Assembly: GCA_045615885.1 (NCBI GenBank)
Contig: JAZLFR010000051.1
Location: forward strand, 29,597-93,596
DNA length: 64,000 bases
Reading direction: 5' to 3'
DNA from: UBA1765 sp045615885
GTDB lineage: Bacteria; Fibrobacterota; Fibrobacteria; Fibrobacterales; Fibrobacteraceae
Notes under the pieces: model-generated
What the model was told of the DNA's origin: nothing
Database searches by the model: none
What the model saw: only the letters and a program-made list of their open reading frames with translations
Position numbers and translations under genes: made by a program
In this document: piece after piece, positions 46,025 through 54,469 of the stretch
Position numbering within the stretch: the stretch's first letter is position 1
Layout of the letters: every line of letters starts with the position of its first letter

Positions 46025-46583
46025 ACTGCCTCCAATTCGGCACGTTGTATTTTCCATTTTCAGGCACAATGGCCTTCCAGCCCGCCTTGCCCGGATTTTC
46101 CCAAGGCAGCTTCGGAAGCAGCTTGCAATCGCAGCCAAGCACATACGGCGGCAAAAGTTCAGCATGGTTCCTAATCTGTTCGCGGGTAATAAAATTGTCT
46201 TCGCTCAAGAATGTACAATATCTGCGGGCCTTCGGACCAATCTCGATGCGGTAAGTTACGGTACCGTTCTTATCGCCTTCGTCAATGGTGCGGATCGTTT
46301 CTTCGAGCACGCGCTTCCAGTCTTCGAAATAGCAAAGCTGGTCTTCTTCATTCAAATTCTGAGAAGCAAGCCAATTCTTAACCTCTTCATCAGAAGGCTT
46401 TACAGCCTCCAAAGAGGTCCTTGCCGGCTTGACAACAACGGCATACTGACCAGAGACATCAATCTGCGGAGGCGGGGCTTCCTTGTCTTCTGTGCTATGG
46501 ATAACGACGTATGCACCTATAGCCGCCAAGATAACAGACAACAAAACTATCGTAACAACGATTAAAATAACAGATAAATCCAT
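46017..46583 (-). CDS. Single-pass membrane protein of unknown function
   Basis: A 188-residue protein with one N-terminal helix (LSVILIVVTIVLLSVILAAIGAYVVI), followed by an acidic, proline-containing linker and a soluble domain with three cysteines (LCYFEDW, RRYCTFL, LGCDCK). The topology suggests that the domain is outside the cytoplasm or anchored near the inner membrane. No family is recognised. ATG 46583 is chosen; the longer frame begins inside the divergent spacer. It overlaps the PorV-like start by eight bases, so the two are probably translated together. Confidence 0.7.
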   Translation of the reverse strand: MDLSVILIVVTIVLLSVILAAIGAYVVIHSTEDKEAPPPQIDVSGQYAVVVKPARTSLEAVKPSDEEVKNWLASQNLNEEDQLCYFEDWKRVLEETIRTIDEGDKNGTVTYRIEIGPKARRYCTFLSEDNFITREQIRNHAELLPPYVLGCDCKLLPKLPWENPGKAGWKAIVPENGKYNVPNWRQFA

Positions 46584-46645
46584 ATCAAATACCAAATTGT
46601 TCCTCTTTAAAACTAGCATTTTCTATTTTGGGTGCAGGAGTATTT

Positions 46646-48013
46646 ATGTTCAAATCAGGTGTTTTCGTTTCTTTACTTAGTGCAGCAGCTTTGCACGCCA
46701 TGCAATTTTCTTACCAAATTCTGCAACCCGGCCAGGGAGATACTATCCGAGCAGGTCAATTGATCAGGGTTCACTACAAGGGCTGGCTCGAAGATTCCGT
46801 CACGACAAAGCCTGTAGAACCGGCAGAGACCACAGAGGCTCTTGTAGATTCCACAGCCAAGGATACCGCTGCGCAAAACGAAACAGCCACAGATTCTACT
46901 GCACAAAAGGCAGCTACCCAAGACACATCTAAAGTTGCCGCAGACACGACGAGCGCAAAGGCGGACTCCACAGTCCAAGACACCGTAGCCCAGGATACCG
47001 TCCCTGCCGACCCGCGCAACTTCTTCGACAATTCCTACGACCGCGGCGAACCGCTAGAATTCGTGCTCGGCACAGGCCAGGTGATTCCTGGCTGGGAATA
47101 CGGTCTTGTAGGCATGAAGGTCGGCGAAATCAGAGAGCTTCACATTCCTTATGAACTCGGCTACGGCGACCGTTCCGTAGGCCCGATTCCGCCAAACTCC
47201 AACCTGCACTTTGAAGTGGAACTCGTCTATGCAGAACCGCCTCTCCCGCCAGACGTGTTCAAGGACCCGAAGACTATCAACTGGAAGGAAATCCAGCCAG
47301 GCGTGAACATCTGCGATGAAAAGGCTGGCGCAGGCCAGGCAGCAAAGCCAGGCACAAAAATCAAGATCCACTACACCGGCTGGACCCAATCTGGCCGCAA
47401 GTTCAGCAGCACAAAGGATTATTCCAGACCATACGAAACCCTGCTTGGCGCAGGCAAGTTCATTCCGGGCTTCGAAGCCGGTCTCGACGGTTTGAAGCCG
47501 GGTTCAGTCCGCTGGATGAAGATCAGCCCGGCAAAGGGTTACGGAGCAAAGTCATACGCCATGATTCCGCCGAACTCAACGCTCATTTTCAGGGTCGAAA
47601 TGGTCGGTGCAGAAATTGACGAAGAAATGGCCCAGAAGATGGACTTTTTCCCGGATACAACGGAACTCAAGTTCGAAAACGGCCAAGAAGGCTTGCGCTA
47701 TGCAGTCATCAAGCAGGGCGAAGGCGAAACTCCGGCAGCAAAGGGCGCAAAGGCAATCGTGCACTACACCGGCTGGCTCACTAACGGAACCAAGTTCGAC
47801 AGTTCCCGCGACCGCGGGCAGCCGTTCGCATTCCCGCTTGGTGGCGGTCGCGTCATTCGCGGCTGGGATATCGGCGTCGAAGGCATGCTCCCTGGCGAAA
47901 AGCGCATCTTGATCATTCCGCCAGGCCTTGGCTACGGCAGCCGCGGCGCAGGCCCGATTCCAGGCGACGCAACGCTCATCTTTGCAGTAGAATACCTCGG
48001 CGAAGATTATTAG
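46646..48013 (+). CDS. Exported triple-domain FKBP peptidyl-prolyl isomerase
   Basis: A 455-residue protein with a short signal (FKSGVFVSLLSAAALHA) and three FKBP domains: about 21-195, 215-325 and 340-455. All three show the GxxIPGxxxGLxGMxxGxxR and PPxxxLxFxVEL pattern (for example QVIPGWEYGLVGMKVGE, KFIPGFEAGLDGLKPGS, RVIRGWDIGVEGMLPGE). The first domain is split by a Thr/Ala/Asp-rich insert (about 51-124) after VHYKGWLED. It would speed proline isomerisation during folding of exported proteins. Start ATG 46646 with a GGAG site. It reads divergently from the membrane-protein gene and ends at a mosaic repeat spacer. Confidence 0.9.
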   Translation: MFKSGVFVSLLSAAALHAMQFSYQILQPGQGDTIRAGQLIRVHYKGWLEDSVTTKPVEPAETTEALVDSTAKDTAAQNETATDSTAQKAATQDTSKVAADTTSAKADSTVQDTVAQDTVPADPRNFFDNSYDRGEPLEFVLGTGQVIPGWEYGLVGMKVGEIRELHIPYELGYGDRSVGPIPPNSNLHFEVELVYAEPPLPPDVFKDPKTINWKEIQPGVNICDEKAGAGQAAKPGTKIKIHYTGWTQSGRKFSSTKDYSRPYETLLGAGKFIPGFEAGLDGLKPGSVRWMKISPAKGYGAKSYAMIPPNSTLIFRVEMVGAEIDEEMAQKMDFFPDTTELKFENGQEGLRYAVIKQGEGETPAAKGAKAIVHYTGWLTNGTKFDSSRDRGQPFAFPLGGGRVIRGWDIGVEGMLPGEKRILIIPPGLGYGSRGAGPIPGDATLIFAVEYLGEDY

Positions 48014-48604
48014 GATCTAGGGGCTAGGGGCTAGACGATAGACGAAAGACGAAAGGAATTTTATTTTTCCAGTGCTTAAGGTATAGGGTTCAGGGGTGTA
48101 GAATAGACGAGAGGGGTTGTTAGGATCTAGGATTTAGGATCTAGTGGTTATGGAATGTTGATTTCCGGTGTGTCGGCTGTAGGATGACGTCTGTCGACTG
48201 AATTAGTTTATAAGGATCTAGGATTTAGAGGCTAGAGGTTAGGGAATGTAAATGTGCGTTTCTAGTCTCTAGTTTTTCGGACAGCTCGACGATTTTCAAT
48301 CGTCAGAGCGCATGATGCCCTTTAGGGTATAGAACCTAGTCTCTAAAGAATTGTTAGTCATTAGTTGTTAGTTGCTCGCTTTAGCCTTCCGCCTTCCGTC
48401 TTTCGTCTTCCTTCTGTCCTCTGTCTTCTTTCTTGCATCTTAATTACCTCAAAGTGAGCGCAGCGAACGACCTCACACCTCAAAGCACCGAAGGTGCGAC
48501 CTCATTTCTTTTTCTGGATGGCCGCGCTTCGCTCGCCATGACATGGTAAGTTACAGTTCCCAACTTCCGTCTTCCCTCTTCCTACTGACTACTAATTTCT
48601 AAGT
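48014..48604. repeat. Mosaic intergenic repeat region, copy B
   Basis: A spacer of about 590 bases with no gene. It shares with region A a block at 48067-48096 (CAGTGCTTAAGGTATAGGGT), one at 48097-48115 (GTAGAATAGACGAGAG), one at 48121-48170 (TAGGATCTAGGATTTAGG), one at 48169-48202 (GTGTCGGCTGTAGGATGAC), pyrimidine-rich CTTCCGTCTTTCGTCTTCC words around 48390-48435, and the 96-bp element. The order differs from that in 18956-19687. Confidence 0.65.
48447..48545 (+). repeat. About 96-bp dispersed element, copy 2
   Basis: Same sequence as 19291-19386 apart from a few substitutions and one extra A, and on the same strand. It includes the GCACCGAAGGTGC hairpin and the TTTCTTTTTCTGGATGGCC segment. 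Confidence 0.7.
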
Positions 48605-48641
48605 ACAAAAAAATCCCGACGGTCATTACCATCGGGATTTT
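48605..48641 (-). terminator. Intrinsic terminator of the 48665-49312 lipoprotein gene
   Basis: Stem AATCCCGA..GGT / ACC..TCGGGATT with a T run on the minus strand, 24 bases past the stop codon. Confidence 0.82.
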
Positions 48642-48664
48642 GCAATTGCCTTTAAGCGATATAA

Positions 48665-49312
48665 CTAGTCGCCGTAATAGCCTTCTTCAGCAAACGGGTC
48701 CGGTTCAGAAGATTCGTCACTAGAGGAGCCATACATGGCTTCTTCGGCAGTCTTGGTGTTGTCATCGGAATATTCTTCCGGAGCCATCAAGTCACCCGTG
48801 CTACCGTACTTACGCTTTTCTTCGTCAGTCAGCTTGTTAGACATGACTTCGACCTTCTGTTCGGTACGGCCGGCTTCTTCTTCATCCATGATCTTCTTGC
48901 CTTCGTCAAGATGTCTCTGGATGCGCTTCTTTTCTTGCTTATCGAAATAATCCTTTGTGCCGATCAAAGACTGGCCTTCAGAAAGAATGTATTTGCTGTT
49001 GGTTTCGTCCATGACGGCCTTGATGCCGATCAGGCGGCCGCTGCCATCAACAGTCCACTGCATGCGGCGCATGGTGGAAAGCGGCAAGCGCTGTGCAGCC
49101 TTCTGGTATTCTTCCTTGAAAGTGCCGTTTTCGCTAATCTGCTTAGCTTCGCTAGGGGTTACATACTGCAAAGCTTCTGCCCAACGAGAACTCTGGGCGC
49201 ATGTTGCAAAACCGACAAGAGCATCGTTAATTGCATCTGGATCATCACTCTTTACACCTGCGCAAGCTGCGAGGAGCAAGGAACAAACCAAACCTGCCAA
49301 AAGTTTTTTCAT
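48665..49312 (-). CDS. Lipoprotein of unknown function
   Basis: A 215-residue lipoprotein; signal MKKLLAGLVCSLLLAAC, with Cys17 lipidated. Residues about 25-110 form an alpha/beta part (DAINDALVGFATCAQSSRWAEALQYVTP) resembling small nuclear-transport-factor-like or DUF4878-like folds of bacterial lipoproteins. Residues 110-170 are a charged helix, and the C-terminus is an acidic, low-complexity tail ending in EEGYYGD. ATG 49312 with GGAGG nine bases upstream is certain. Monocistronic. Confidence 0.75.
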   Translation of the reverse strand: MKKLLAGLVCSLLLAACAGVKSDDPDAINDALVGFATCAQSSRWAEALQYVTPSEAKQISENGTFKEEYQKAAQRLPLSTMRRMQWTVDGSGRLIGIKAVMDETNSKYILSEGQSLIGTKDYFDKQEKKRIQRHLDEGKKIMDEEEAGRTEQKVEVMSNKLTDEEKRKYGSTGDLMAPEEYSDDNTKTAEEAMYGSSSDESSEPDPFAEEGYYGD

Positions 49313-49561
49313 TAAAAACCTCCAATAAACACCCATAAATATATCTATTTATTCCAATTTGCAATATATAAATGAACGAAAAAACAATATTTACAAAAAA
49401 ATTCCATAAAAGTTCATAATTCATTCACAAACTGATAACAGGTTTACAACACGGTAGCGAACGAAAGGAGTTTTGCCAGAATCGCCAGAGCACTACGATG
49501 GCGAACATTTTGCCTCCGGGATTTCGCAACCGAATTCACATCTATTTCTATATTATGCGGC

Positions 49562-50755
49562 ATGGCAGATACCGTAGCAAACGAAGTTACCGAAAATTCC
49601 GATATTTTGAAAATCGAGGTGGATGGCAAAGAGATCATTCTCATTGGCACCGCCCACATTTCCGAAGCGTCAAAGCAGCTCGTAGAGCGCACCATTGCAG
49701 AAGAAAAACCAGACGCAGTGTGCGTGGAGCTTGACGAAGGCCGTTTGCAGTCCTTGGACGACCCGGAACGCTGGAAAAAGACGGATCTTCGAGAAATCAT
49801 CAAGAAGAAGCAGCTAGGCACATTGATTGCCAACCTTGTTCTTGGTTCCTACCAAAAGCGCATGGGTGCACAGACCGGCGTAAAGCCGGGCGCAGAACTT
49901 TACGGCGCCGTTTTAAAGGCCCGCGAAAACAATATTCCGGTGGTGCTTTCTGACAGAAATATCAAGGTTACCTTGCGCCGTGCTTTTGCATGCACGCCAT
50001 GGTACCGCAAGATGAGCCTGATTGGCGGACTTTTCACAAGCATTTTCGACAAGACAGAAGTAAGCGAAGAAGACCTTGCAAAGATGAAACAGCAAGATAC
50101 GCTGAATACCATGATGCAAGAATTCGGGAAGACGTTCCCAGAAATTAAGCAGGTTTTGATTAGCGAACGCGATGCCTATTTGGCTAGTTCCATTCGCGAT
50201 GCAGAAGGCAAGAAAATTGTAGCTGTTGTTGGTGCTGGCCACCGCGCAGGCATCCAGAGAATCATAGAAAACAACGAACCCGTAGATCGTGCGGCAATCG
50301 AAGTGATTCCGCCCAAGGCACTTGGCTGGAAGATCATTGGTTGGGCAATTCCAATCGCAATTATCGCAAGTATTATAGCACTCGGTTACCAGGCTGGTGT
50401 TGAAAAGGCTGCAGAACTCAGCTTGCAGTGGGCATTGCTCACGGGGGGCGGAGCAATGCTCGGAACGATCATTGCGGGCGGTCACCCACTCACCGTTTTG
50501 GTGGCGCTCGTAGCAGCTCCGTTTACAGGGCTCACGCCACTCATTGGCGTCGGTTTCTTTACCGCCCTGACGCAGGTTTACATGCGTCCGCCCCGCGTCC
50601 ATGAAATGGAAACCTTGACAGACGACATTTGGCAAGTTCGCAAGTGGTGGAAGAACCGCGTGACGCGCGTAATTCTTTGTTTCCTGCTGCCAGGCTTCCC
50701 CGCCATCATCGGAAAGATACTAGCGATTTTGAACATCTACAATTCCTTTAACTAG
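49562..50755 (+). CDS. TraB/PrgY-family membrane protein (GumN/TIKI superfamily)
   Basis: A 397-residue protein. The N-terminal 235 residues form the TraB/PrgY fold with GTAHISEAS, VCVELDEGRLQSL and VVGAGHRAGIQ, the conserved motifs that carry the putative metal-binding or hydrolase residues. The C-terminal 160 residues have four to five membrane helices (IIGWAIPIAIIASIIALG, LLTGGGAMLGTIIAGG, LLPGFPAIIGKILAIL). PrgY of enterococci blocks a peptide pheromone, and TIKI relatives are proteases; the role in Gram-negative bacteria is not settled. No neighbour points to a partner. Confidence 0.88.
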   Translation: MADTVANEVTENSDILKIEVDGKEIILIGTAHISEASKQLVERTIAEEKPDAVCVELDEGRLQSLDDPERWKKTDLREIIKKKQLGTLIANLVLGSYQKRMGAQTGVKPGAELYGAVLKARENNIPVVLSDRNIKVTLRRAFACTPWYRKMSLIGGLFTSIFDKTEVSEEDLAKMKQQDTLNTMMQEFGKTFPEIKQVLISERDAYLASSIRDAEGKKIVAVVGAGHRAGIQRIIENNEPVDRAAIEVIPPKALGWKIIGWAIPIAIIASIIALGYQAGVEKAAELSLQWALLTGGGAMLGTIIAGGHPLTVLVALVAAPFTGLTPLIGVGFFTALTQVYMRPPRVHEMETLTDDIWQVRKWWKNRVTRVILCFLLPGFPAIIGKILAILNIYNSFN

Positions 50756-50771
50756 GAATGTTCTGGATTGT

Positions 50772-50800
50772 AAAAAACGCCGGAATCATGTACGATTCCG
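50772..50800 (-). terminator. Intrinsic terminator of the P-type ATPase gene
   Basis: Stem CGGAATC / GATTCCG with a six-base loop, followed on the minus strand by GCGTTTTTT. It is 63 bases past the ATPase stop codon. Confidence 0.7.
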
Positions 50801-50863
50801 ACGTAGTTAAAGTCGCTATGGATAATTGGGAGGAGCTGATTGCTGCAGGAACAACAAACTGTG

Positions 50864-52963
50864 TTATGAAGCCTTCAACCTAGTCATGCTTTTTGCACAG
50901 ATAGCCATAGTGGATGCATTGTGCAAAAATGCAGATGTAGTGGGAGAAAGAAATCCGAAGAAACCGCCCGCAAGTAGCCCCGTATTAAAGGCGACGATGA
51001 ACTTGTAGTTGGTCTGAATTCGATTCATCAACTTTTGGCTAAGAACGCGAAGTTCTGCCAAATCTTCTAGATTTTCTCCTCGGAGAGTTACGTCCGCAGT
51101 TTCTCGAGCAATATCGGAGGCATCGCTCATGGCAACAGAAACGTTAGCCGCAGCTAGAGCGGGAGCATCATTGATGCCATCCCCTACCATAATGACGCGT
51201 TTACCTTCCGCTTTCAGACATTCCACATAATTGTGCTTGTCTTCAGGCAAGACCTGCGCATAGAATTTGTCTATGCCGAGAATTTCAGCAGTTCGTGCTG
51301 CAGCATTCTGACTATCGCCCGTAATCATCACCACGTTACCGATTCCTGTTTCACGAAGACGCTTGATGGCCAAAGTTGCTTCTTCTCGCGGGGGGTCGCT
51401 AATGCATAAGGCACCGGCTAACTTACCACCGATTCCTAAGTAAATCACAGAAGCGGCACCGCCTTCCGTATCAATAACAGACAGCTGTTCTTCGGTTACG
51501 AGAACTTTTTCGTCTTCAACGACAAAATGCCTGCTACCGATAACAGCGCGTTCACCATTCAAGGTTGTGGCAATTCCGTGAGCCACAATATACTTCACGT
51601 CCGCATGTTCTTCCGCATGGTCAATGCCACACTCTGCAGCACCATTTACAATGGCGCGGGCCATACTGTGGGGAAAATGTTCTTCGATGCAGGCTGCTAT
51701 CTTTAAAATTTCTTCTTCGGAACGACCACCAAAGGCAATGACTTTCTGAAGTTTCGGTTCCGCCTTGGTCAATGTTCCGGTCTTATCGAAAACGATAGTA
51801 TCTGCCAAGGCGAATTCTTCCAAATACTTTCCGCCCTTTACGGTCATGTCCATATCCGCCGCCTCGCGCAATGCAGAAATCACAGAAATCGGGGTAGAAA
51901 GTTTAATGGCGCAGGAATAATCCACCATCAGGATGGAAACGGCCTTGGTAATGTTTCGGGTAAATAAAAGCGTCAGTCCAAATCCCAAAAAACTGAAAGG
52001 CACAATGCTATCAGCCAGATGTTCCGCACGGCTCTGGATGCCCGCCTTCAGATCTTCGCTATGGTCAATGAGCTCGATGATTTTCTGGATCTTGGTGTTG
52101 CCATTCACCGCACGGACTTCCACGACGATGGAACCTTCGTCTAGGAGGGTGCCCGCAAATACTGTCTTTCCCGCATTCTTCAACACAGCCTTTGATTCGC
52201 CCGTCATGGTGGATTCGTTCACAAAAGCTTCGCCTTCTACAACAGTTCCATCCACAGGAATCATGGCTCCATCACGAACTCTTACCAGGTCACCAGGCAC
52301 AACATCTTTAAGGTCCACTAACATATCCACGTTATCCTTCACAACCCAAACCTTGTCCACCTTTACAGCAAGGCTTCCTGTAAGGGCTGTACGGGTACGC
52401 GCCTTGGTATAGTCTTCAAGCAAACCGGATACGCCCAACAGGAACATGACCGTACCCGCGGAGTCGTAGTTTTTCTGCAGCATAGATGCACCAATGGCGG
52501 CACCATCCAAAACTTCAACAGTCAAACGGCCGTTTACTAGCGTAGAAATTCCCTTGGCTACATATTTGAGTCCCCGGAAAACCGTAATGGCCGTACGTAT
52601 GGGCAGCGGAACAAACCAACGCATCAGATAACGACGAGCGATCATAGCGCATAGACTATTATGGAAATTATCATCCAGCTTTTGCAGCTGGAATTCAGTT
52701 TCACCATCTGCTTCGGGAAGGGTCTTGGGCACCAGATCCTTCATGAAATCCAGAATAGAATTTCGACTTACGTCAAAATCCCCGTCGGTAGCAGAGTATT
52801 CCAGAAGAATACCGCCATTGACGCTACGCACAACAGCTCGTTCCACACAAGGCAAGCTGACACAAGCCTTGTGAATACGTGCTTCAAATTCGGGTTCGAA
52901 AGCGTAGGGGCCAGCGTTAAAACGAATGCGGCCAGGCTGATCGTACTTGATTTTGAATTTCAT
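50864..52963 (-). CDS. P1B-type heavy-metal-transporting ATPase
   Basis: A 699-residue inner-membrane pump. An HMA-like N-terminal domain without a CxxC (residues 1-70) is followed by helices, the actuator TGES, the membrane metal motif DYSCAIKLSTP, the phosphorylation site DKTGTLT, the nucleotide motif HFPHSMARA and GDGINDAPAL. The Ser-Cys-Ala in the metal path is not the CPC of copper pumps or the SPC of cobalt pumps, so the metal cannot be named. The C-terminus ends in HNASTMAICAKSM. It follows the DUF6110-like gene by 25 bases and belongs to the metal regulon described at 53355. Confidence 0.93.
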   Translation of the reverse strand: MKFKIKYDQPGRIRFNAGPYAFEPEFEARIHKACVSLPCVERAVVRSVNGGILLEYSATDGDFDVSRNSILDFMKDLVPKTLPEADGETEFQLQKLDDNFHNSLCAMIARRYLMRWFVPLPIRTAITVFRGLKYVAKGISTLVNGRLTVEVLDGAAIGASMLQKNYDSAGTVMFLLGVSGLLEDYTKARTRTALTGSLAVKVDKVWVVKDNVDMLVDLKDVVPGDLVRVRDGAMIPVDGTVVEGEAFVNESTMTGESKAVLKNAGKTVFAGTLLDEGSIVVEVRAVNGNTKIQKIIELIDHSEDLKAGIQSRAEHLADSIVPFSFLGFGLTLLFTRNITKAVSILMVDYSCAIKLSTPISVISALREAADMDMTVKGGKYLEEFALADTIVFDKTGTLTKAEPKLQKVIAFGGRSEEEILKIAACIEEHFPHSMARAIVNGAAECGIDHAEEHADVKYIVAHGIATTLNGERAVIGSRHFVVEDEKVLVTEEQLSVIDTEGGAASVIYLGIGGKLAGALCISDPPREEATLAIKRLRETGIGNVVMITGDSQNAAARTAEILGIDKFYAQVLPEDKHNYVECLKAEGKRVIMVGDGINDAPALAAANVSVAMSDASDIARETADVTLRGENLEDLAELRVLSQKLMNRIQTNYKFIVAFNTGLLAGGFFGFLSPTTSAFLHNASTMAICAKSMTRLKAS

Positions 52964-52988
52964 GAAAAATAAGGTTGGTGATTAGGAA

Positions 52989-53216
52989 CTACTTGTCGAG
53001 ACCTGCTTCGGTCTTGGCGTCATTGCAAATGTCATTGGCCTCATCCTTCATATCCTGGAAGGCGGCCTTTGCATCGGCAGTGAACTTCATGCCATGAGCA
53101 AGTCCAGTCACCGCAAGTTCGCGGGTTTTCTTGGTCTTGAGAATCTTCTTGGTTACAGCGGAGCCAACGGCACCAGCAACAACCAACCAGAACTTTTCAT
53201 TTTTGAAAATGGACAT
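52989..53216 (-). CDS. Small DUF6110-like protein upstream of the P-type ATPase
   Basis: A 75-residue protein: hydrophobic start (FWLVVAGAVGSAVTKKIL), then an amphipathic, charged helix (AKAAFQDMKDEANDICNDAKTEAG). Size, layout and position beside a heavy-metal ATPase match DUF6110; family assignment is from memory of the pattern and not certain. ATG 53216 has a strong AAGGAG site. Probably a membrane-attached helper of the pump. First gene of the DUF6110-ATPase unit, with metal-box-like palindromes 140 bases upstream. Confidence 0.7.
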   Translation of the reverse strand: MSIFKNEKFWLVVAGAVGSAVTKKILKTKKTRELAVTGLAHGMKFTADAKAAFQDMKDEANDICNDAKTEAGLDK

Positions 53217-53289
53217 AAGAACGCTCCTTATTTTTTCGCAGGACAATTCCCGCTTGAGTTACAATTTAGAGTTTTAAAAGAAAAAACAT

Positions 53290-53310
53290 AACTTACATAC
53301 AAAGTAAGTT
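53290..53310. promoter_or_regulatory. Palindrome in the DUF6110/ATPase promoter region
   Basis: AACTTAC and GTAAGTT arms separated by seven bases, 75-95 bases upstream of the DUF6110-like ATG. A second operator, or a leader hairpin. Confidence 0.4.
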
Positions 53311-53354
53311 ATAAACTTCCAGACCAGGTAGGACTTAGGATTGGGTGAACTAAG

Positions 53355-53387
53355 TTAGTTAGTCTAGAACTAAGTTAGACTTGCTAA
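53355..53387 (-). promoter_or_regulatory. Metal-box-like palindromes upstream of DUF6110/ATPase
   Basis: TTAGTCTAGAACTAA at 53359-53373 and TTAGACTTGCTAA at 53375-53387 have the TTAG...CTAA arms of the feoA and porin sites, with centres of seven and five bases instead of six. Position between the flavodoxin stop and the DUF6110-like start fits an operator for the latter. Confidence 0.5.
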
Positions 53388-53389
53388 TT

Positions 53390-53818
53390 TCACGCCAAAG
53401 CCAATACCTTGCCCAATTCCTGGCACTTGGATTTGCCATCATCATCGGGGGCATTTTCAATAGCCAGGGGATCATCCACCAAGATAAGGCCCGAAGAGAC
53501 TGCATCATTTTTCCAGGCAGTCATATATTCACCGCCGCCCCAACCGTAAGAACCGAAAAGGGCAACCTTCTTACCAGAAAGAGCGGGTTTCAGCTGTTCA
53601 TAAAGGGGTTGAAATTCAGAATCTTCCAGTTCTTCAGCGCCCATGGCAGGGCAACCTAAAGCAAACTTATCGAAAACTGCAGCGGAATCTGCAGTAAAAT
53701 CCGAAGTCTGGAATACAGAAATGTCTCCACCGGCGGCCTTTGCGCCAGCTTCGATTTCCTTCGCCATCATTTCTGTATTCCCTGTTCCAGACCAGTAGAC
53801 AATTGCAATTTTGCTCAT
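53390..53818 (-). CDS. Flavodoxin
   Basis: A 142-residue short-chain flavodoxin that binds FMN and carries electrons in the cytoplasm. The phosphate loop is WSGTGNTEMMA, with GCPAMGAEELED and GSYGWGGGEYM as the two flavin-side loops. Iron-poor cells often use flavodoxin instead of ferredoxin, which fits its place among iron-transport genes. It has an AAAGGA site and lies 68 bases after the DUF3793 gene; no terminator is seen between them. Confidence 0.93.
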   Translation of the reverse strand: MSKIAIVYWSGTGNTEMMAKEIEAGAKAAGGDISVFQTSDFTADSAAVFDKFALGCPAMGAEELEDSEFQPLYEQLKPALSGKKVALFGSYGWGGGEYMTAWKNDAVSSGLILVDDPLAIENAPDDDGKSKCQELGKVLALA

Positions 53819-53886
53819 TTTATTTTTCCTTTTGTTTTAAATTTGTTAAGCCCAATTCTCAATTTGGTTGAAGATAACGCTTCACT

Positions 53887-54447
53887 TCAACTAGCGACTG
53901 TTAAACGATCCAAAGAAATTCCCTGTTCAAACTTATTCCAAAGAACTTGCTTGCATTTTTTGTAGACTTCAAAAATATGTGTTGAATTTTGGACATCGTT
54001 ATATACCTTCCAGCAGCCTATACACTTGTAATCGCGACCTTCGTAAGCAATAAAATCCCGCACATCATCTAAAGGATACCCTAAGAAAATCCCCACTTCA
54101 TGCGGAAAGCTCAAGGAGCTAGACAAACGTAATTGGAAAGAATTCAACAGGGATTCTATATCAAATGCTTTGTAACCGAAGTCTCTTAAAAAAGCCTGCA
54201 CTGCACTTGAGTACGCAAGGCTACTCAAGGCACTCTTTCTATATACATAAATGAAGCTACGGCCATTTTTCCCAGCAACAATGCATACAAAGACACCTTT
54301 GGGATTCAAAGCATTATTCCAGTGCGCGAGCACTTCTCTTAACAAAGCCTTATCCACAACATCAATGCAAAATAGATTGCCTACTTTTACGCCAGCTAGT
54401 GTTGGAGCGCACTGACGAACCAAGCATGAGTCAAACATTCTGGCCAT
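53887..54447 (-). CDS. DUF3793 family protein
   Basis: A 186-residue soluble protein with the DUF3793 features: CAPTLAGVKVGNLFCI near the start, SFPHEVGIFLGYPLDDVRDFI in the middle and YKCIGCWKVYND, followed by FEVYKKCKQVLW. The function is unknown; in many anaerobes the family is found near feo and flavodoxin genes, as here. It follows the porin gene after 22 bases, so the porin promoter with its metal-box-like site probably drives porin, DUF3793 and flavodoxin. Confidence 0.85.
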   Translation of the reverse strand: MARMFDSCLVRQCAPTLAGVKVGNLFCIDVVDKALLREVLAHWNNALNPKGVFVCIVAGKNGRSFIYVYRKSALSSLAYSSAVQAFLRDFGYKAFDIESLLNSFQLRLSSSLSFPHEVGIFLGYPLDDVRDFIAYEGRDYKCIGCWKVYNDVQNSTHIFEVYKKCKQVLWNKFEQGISLDRLTVAS

Positions 54448-54469
54448 AGTTCATTTACAAAGGCATTAG

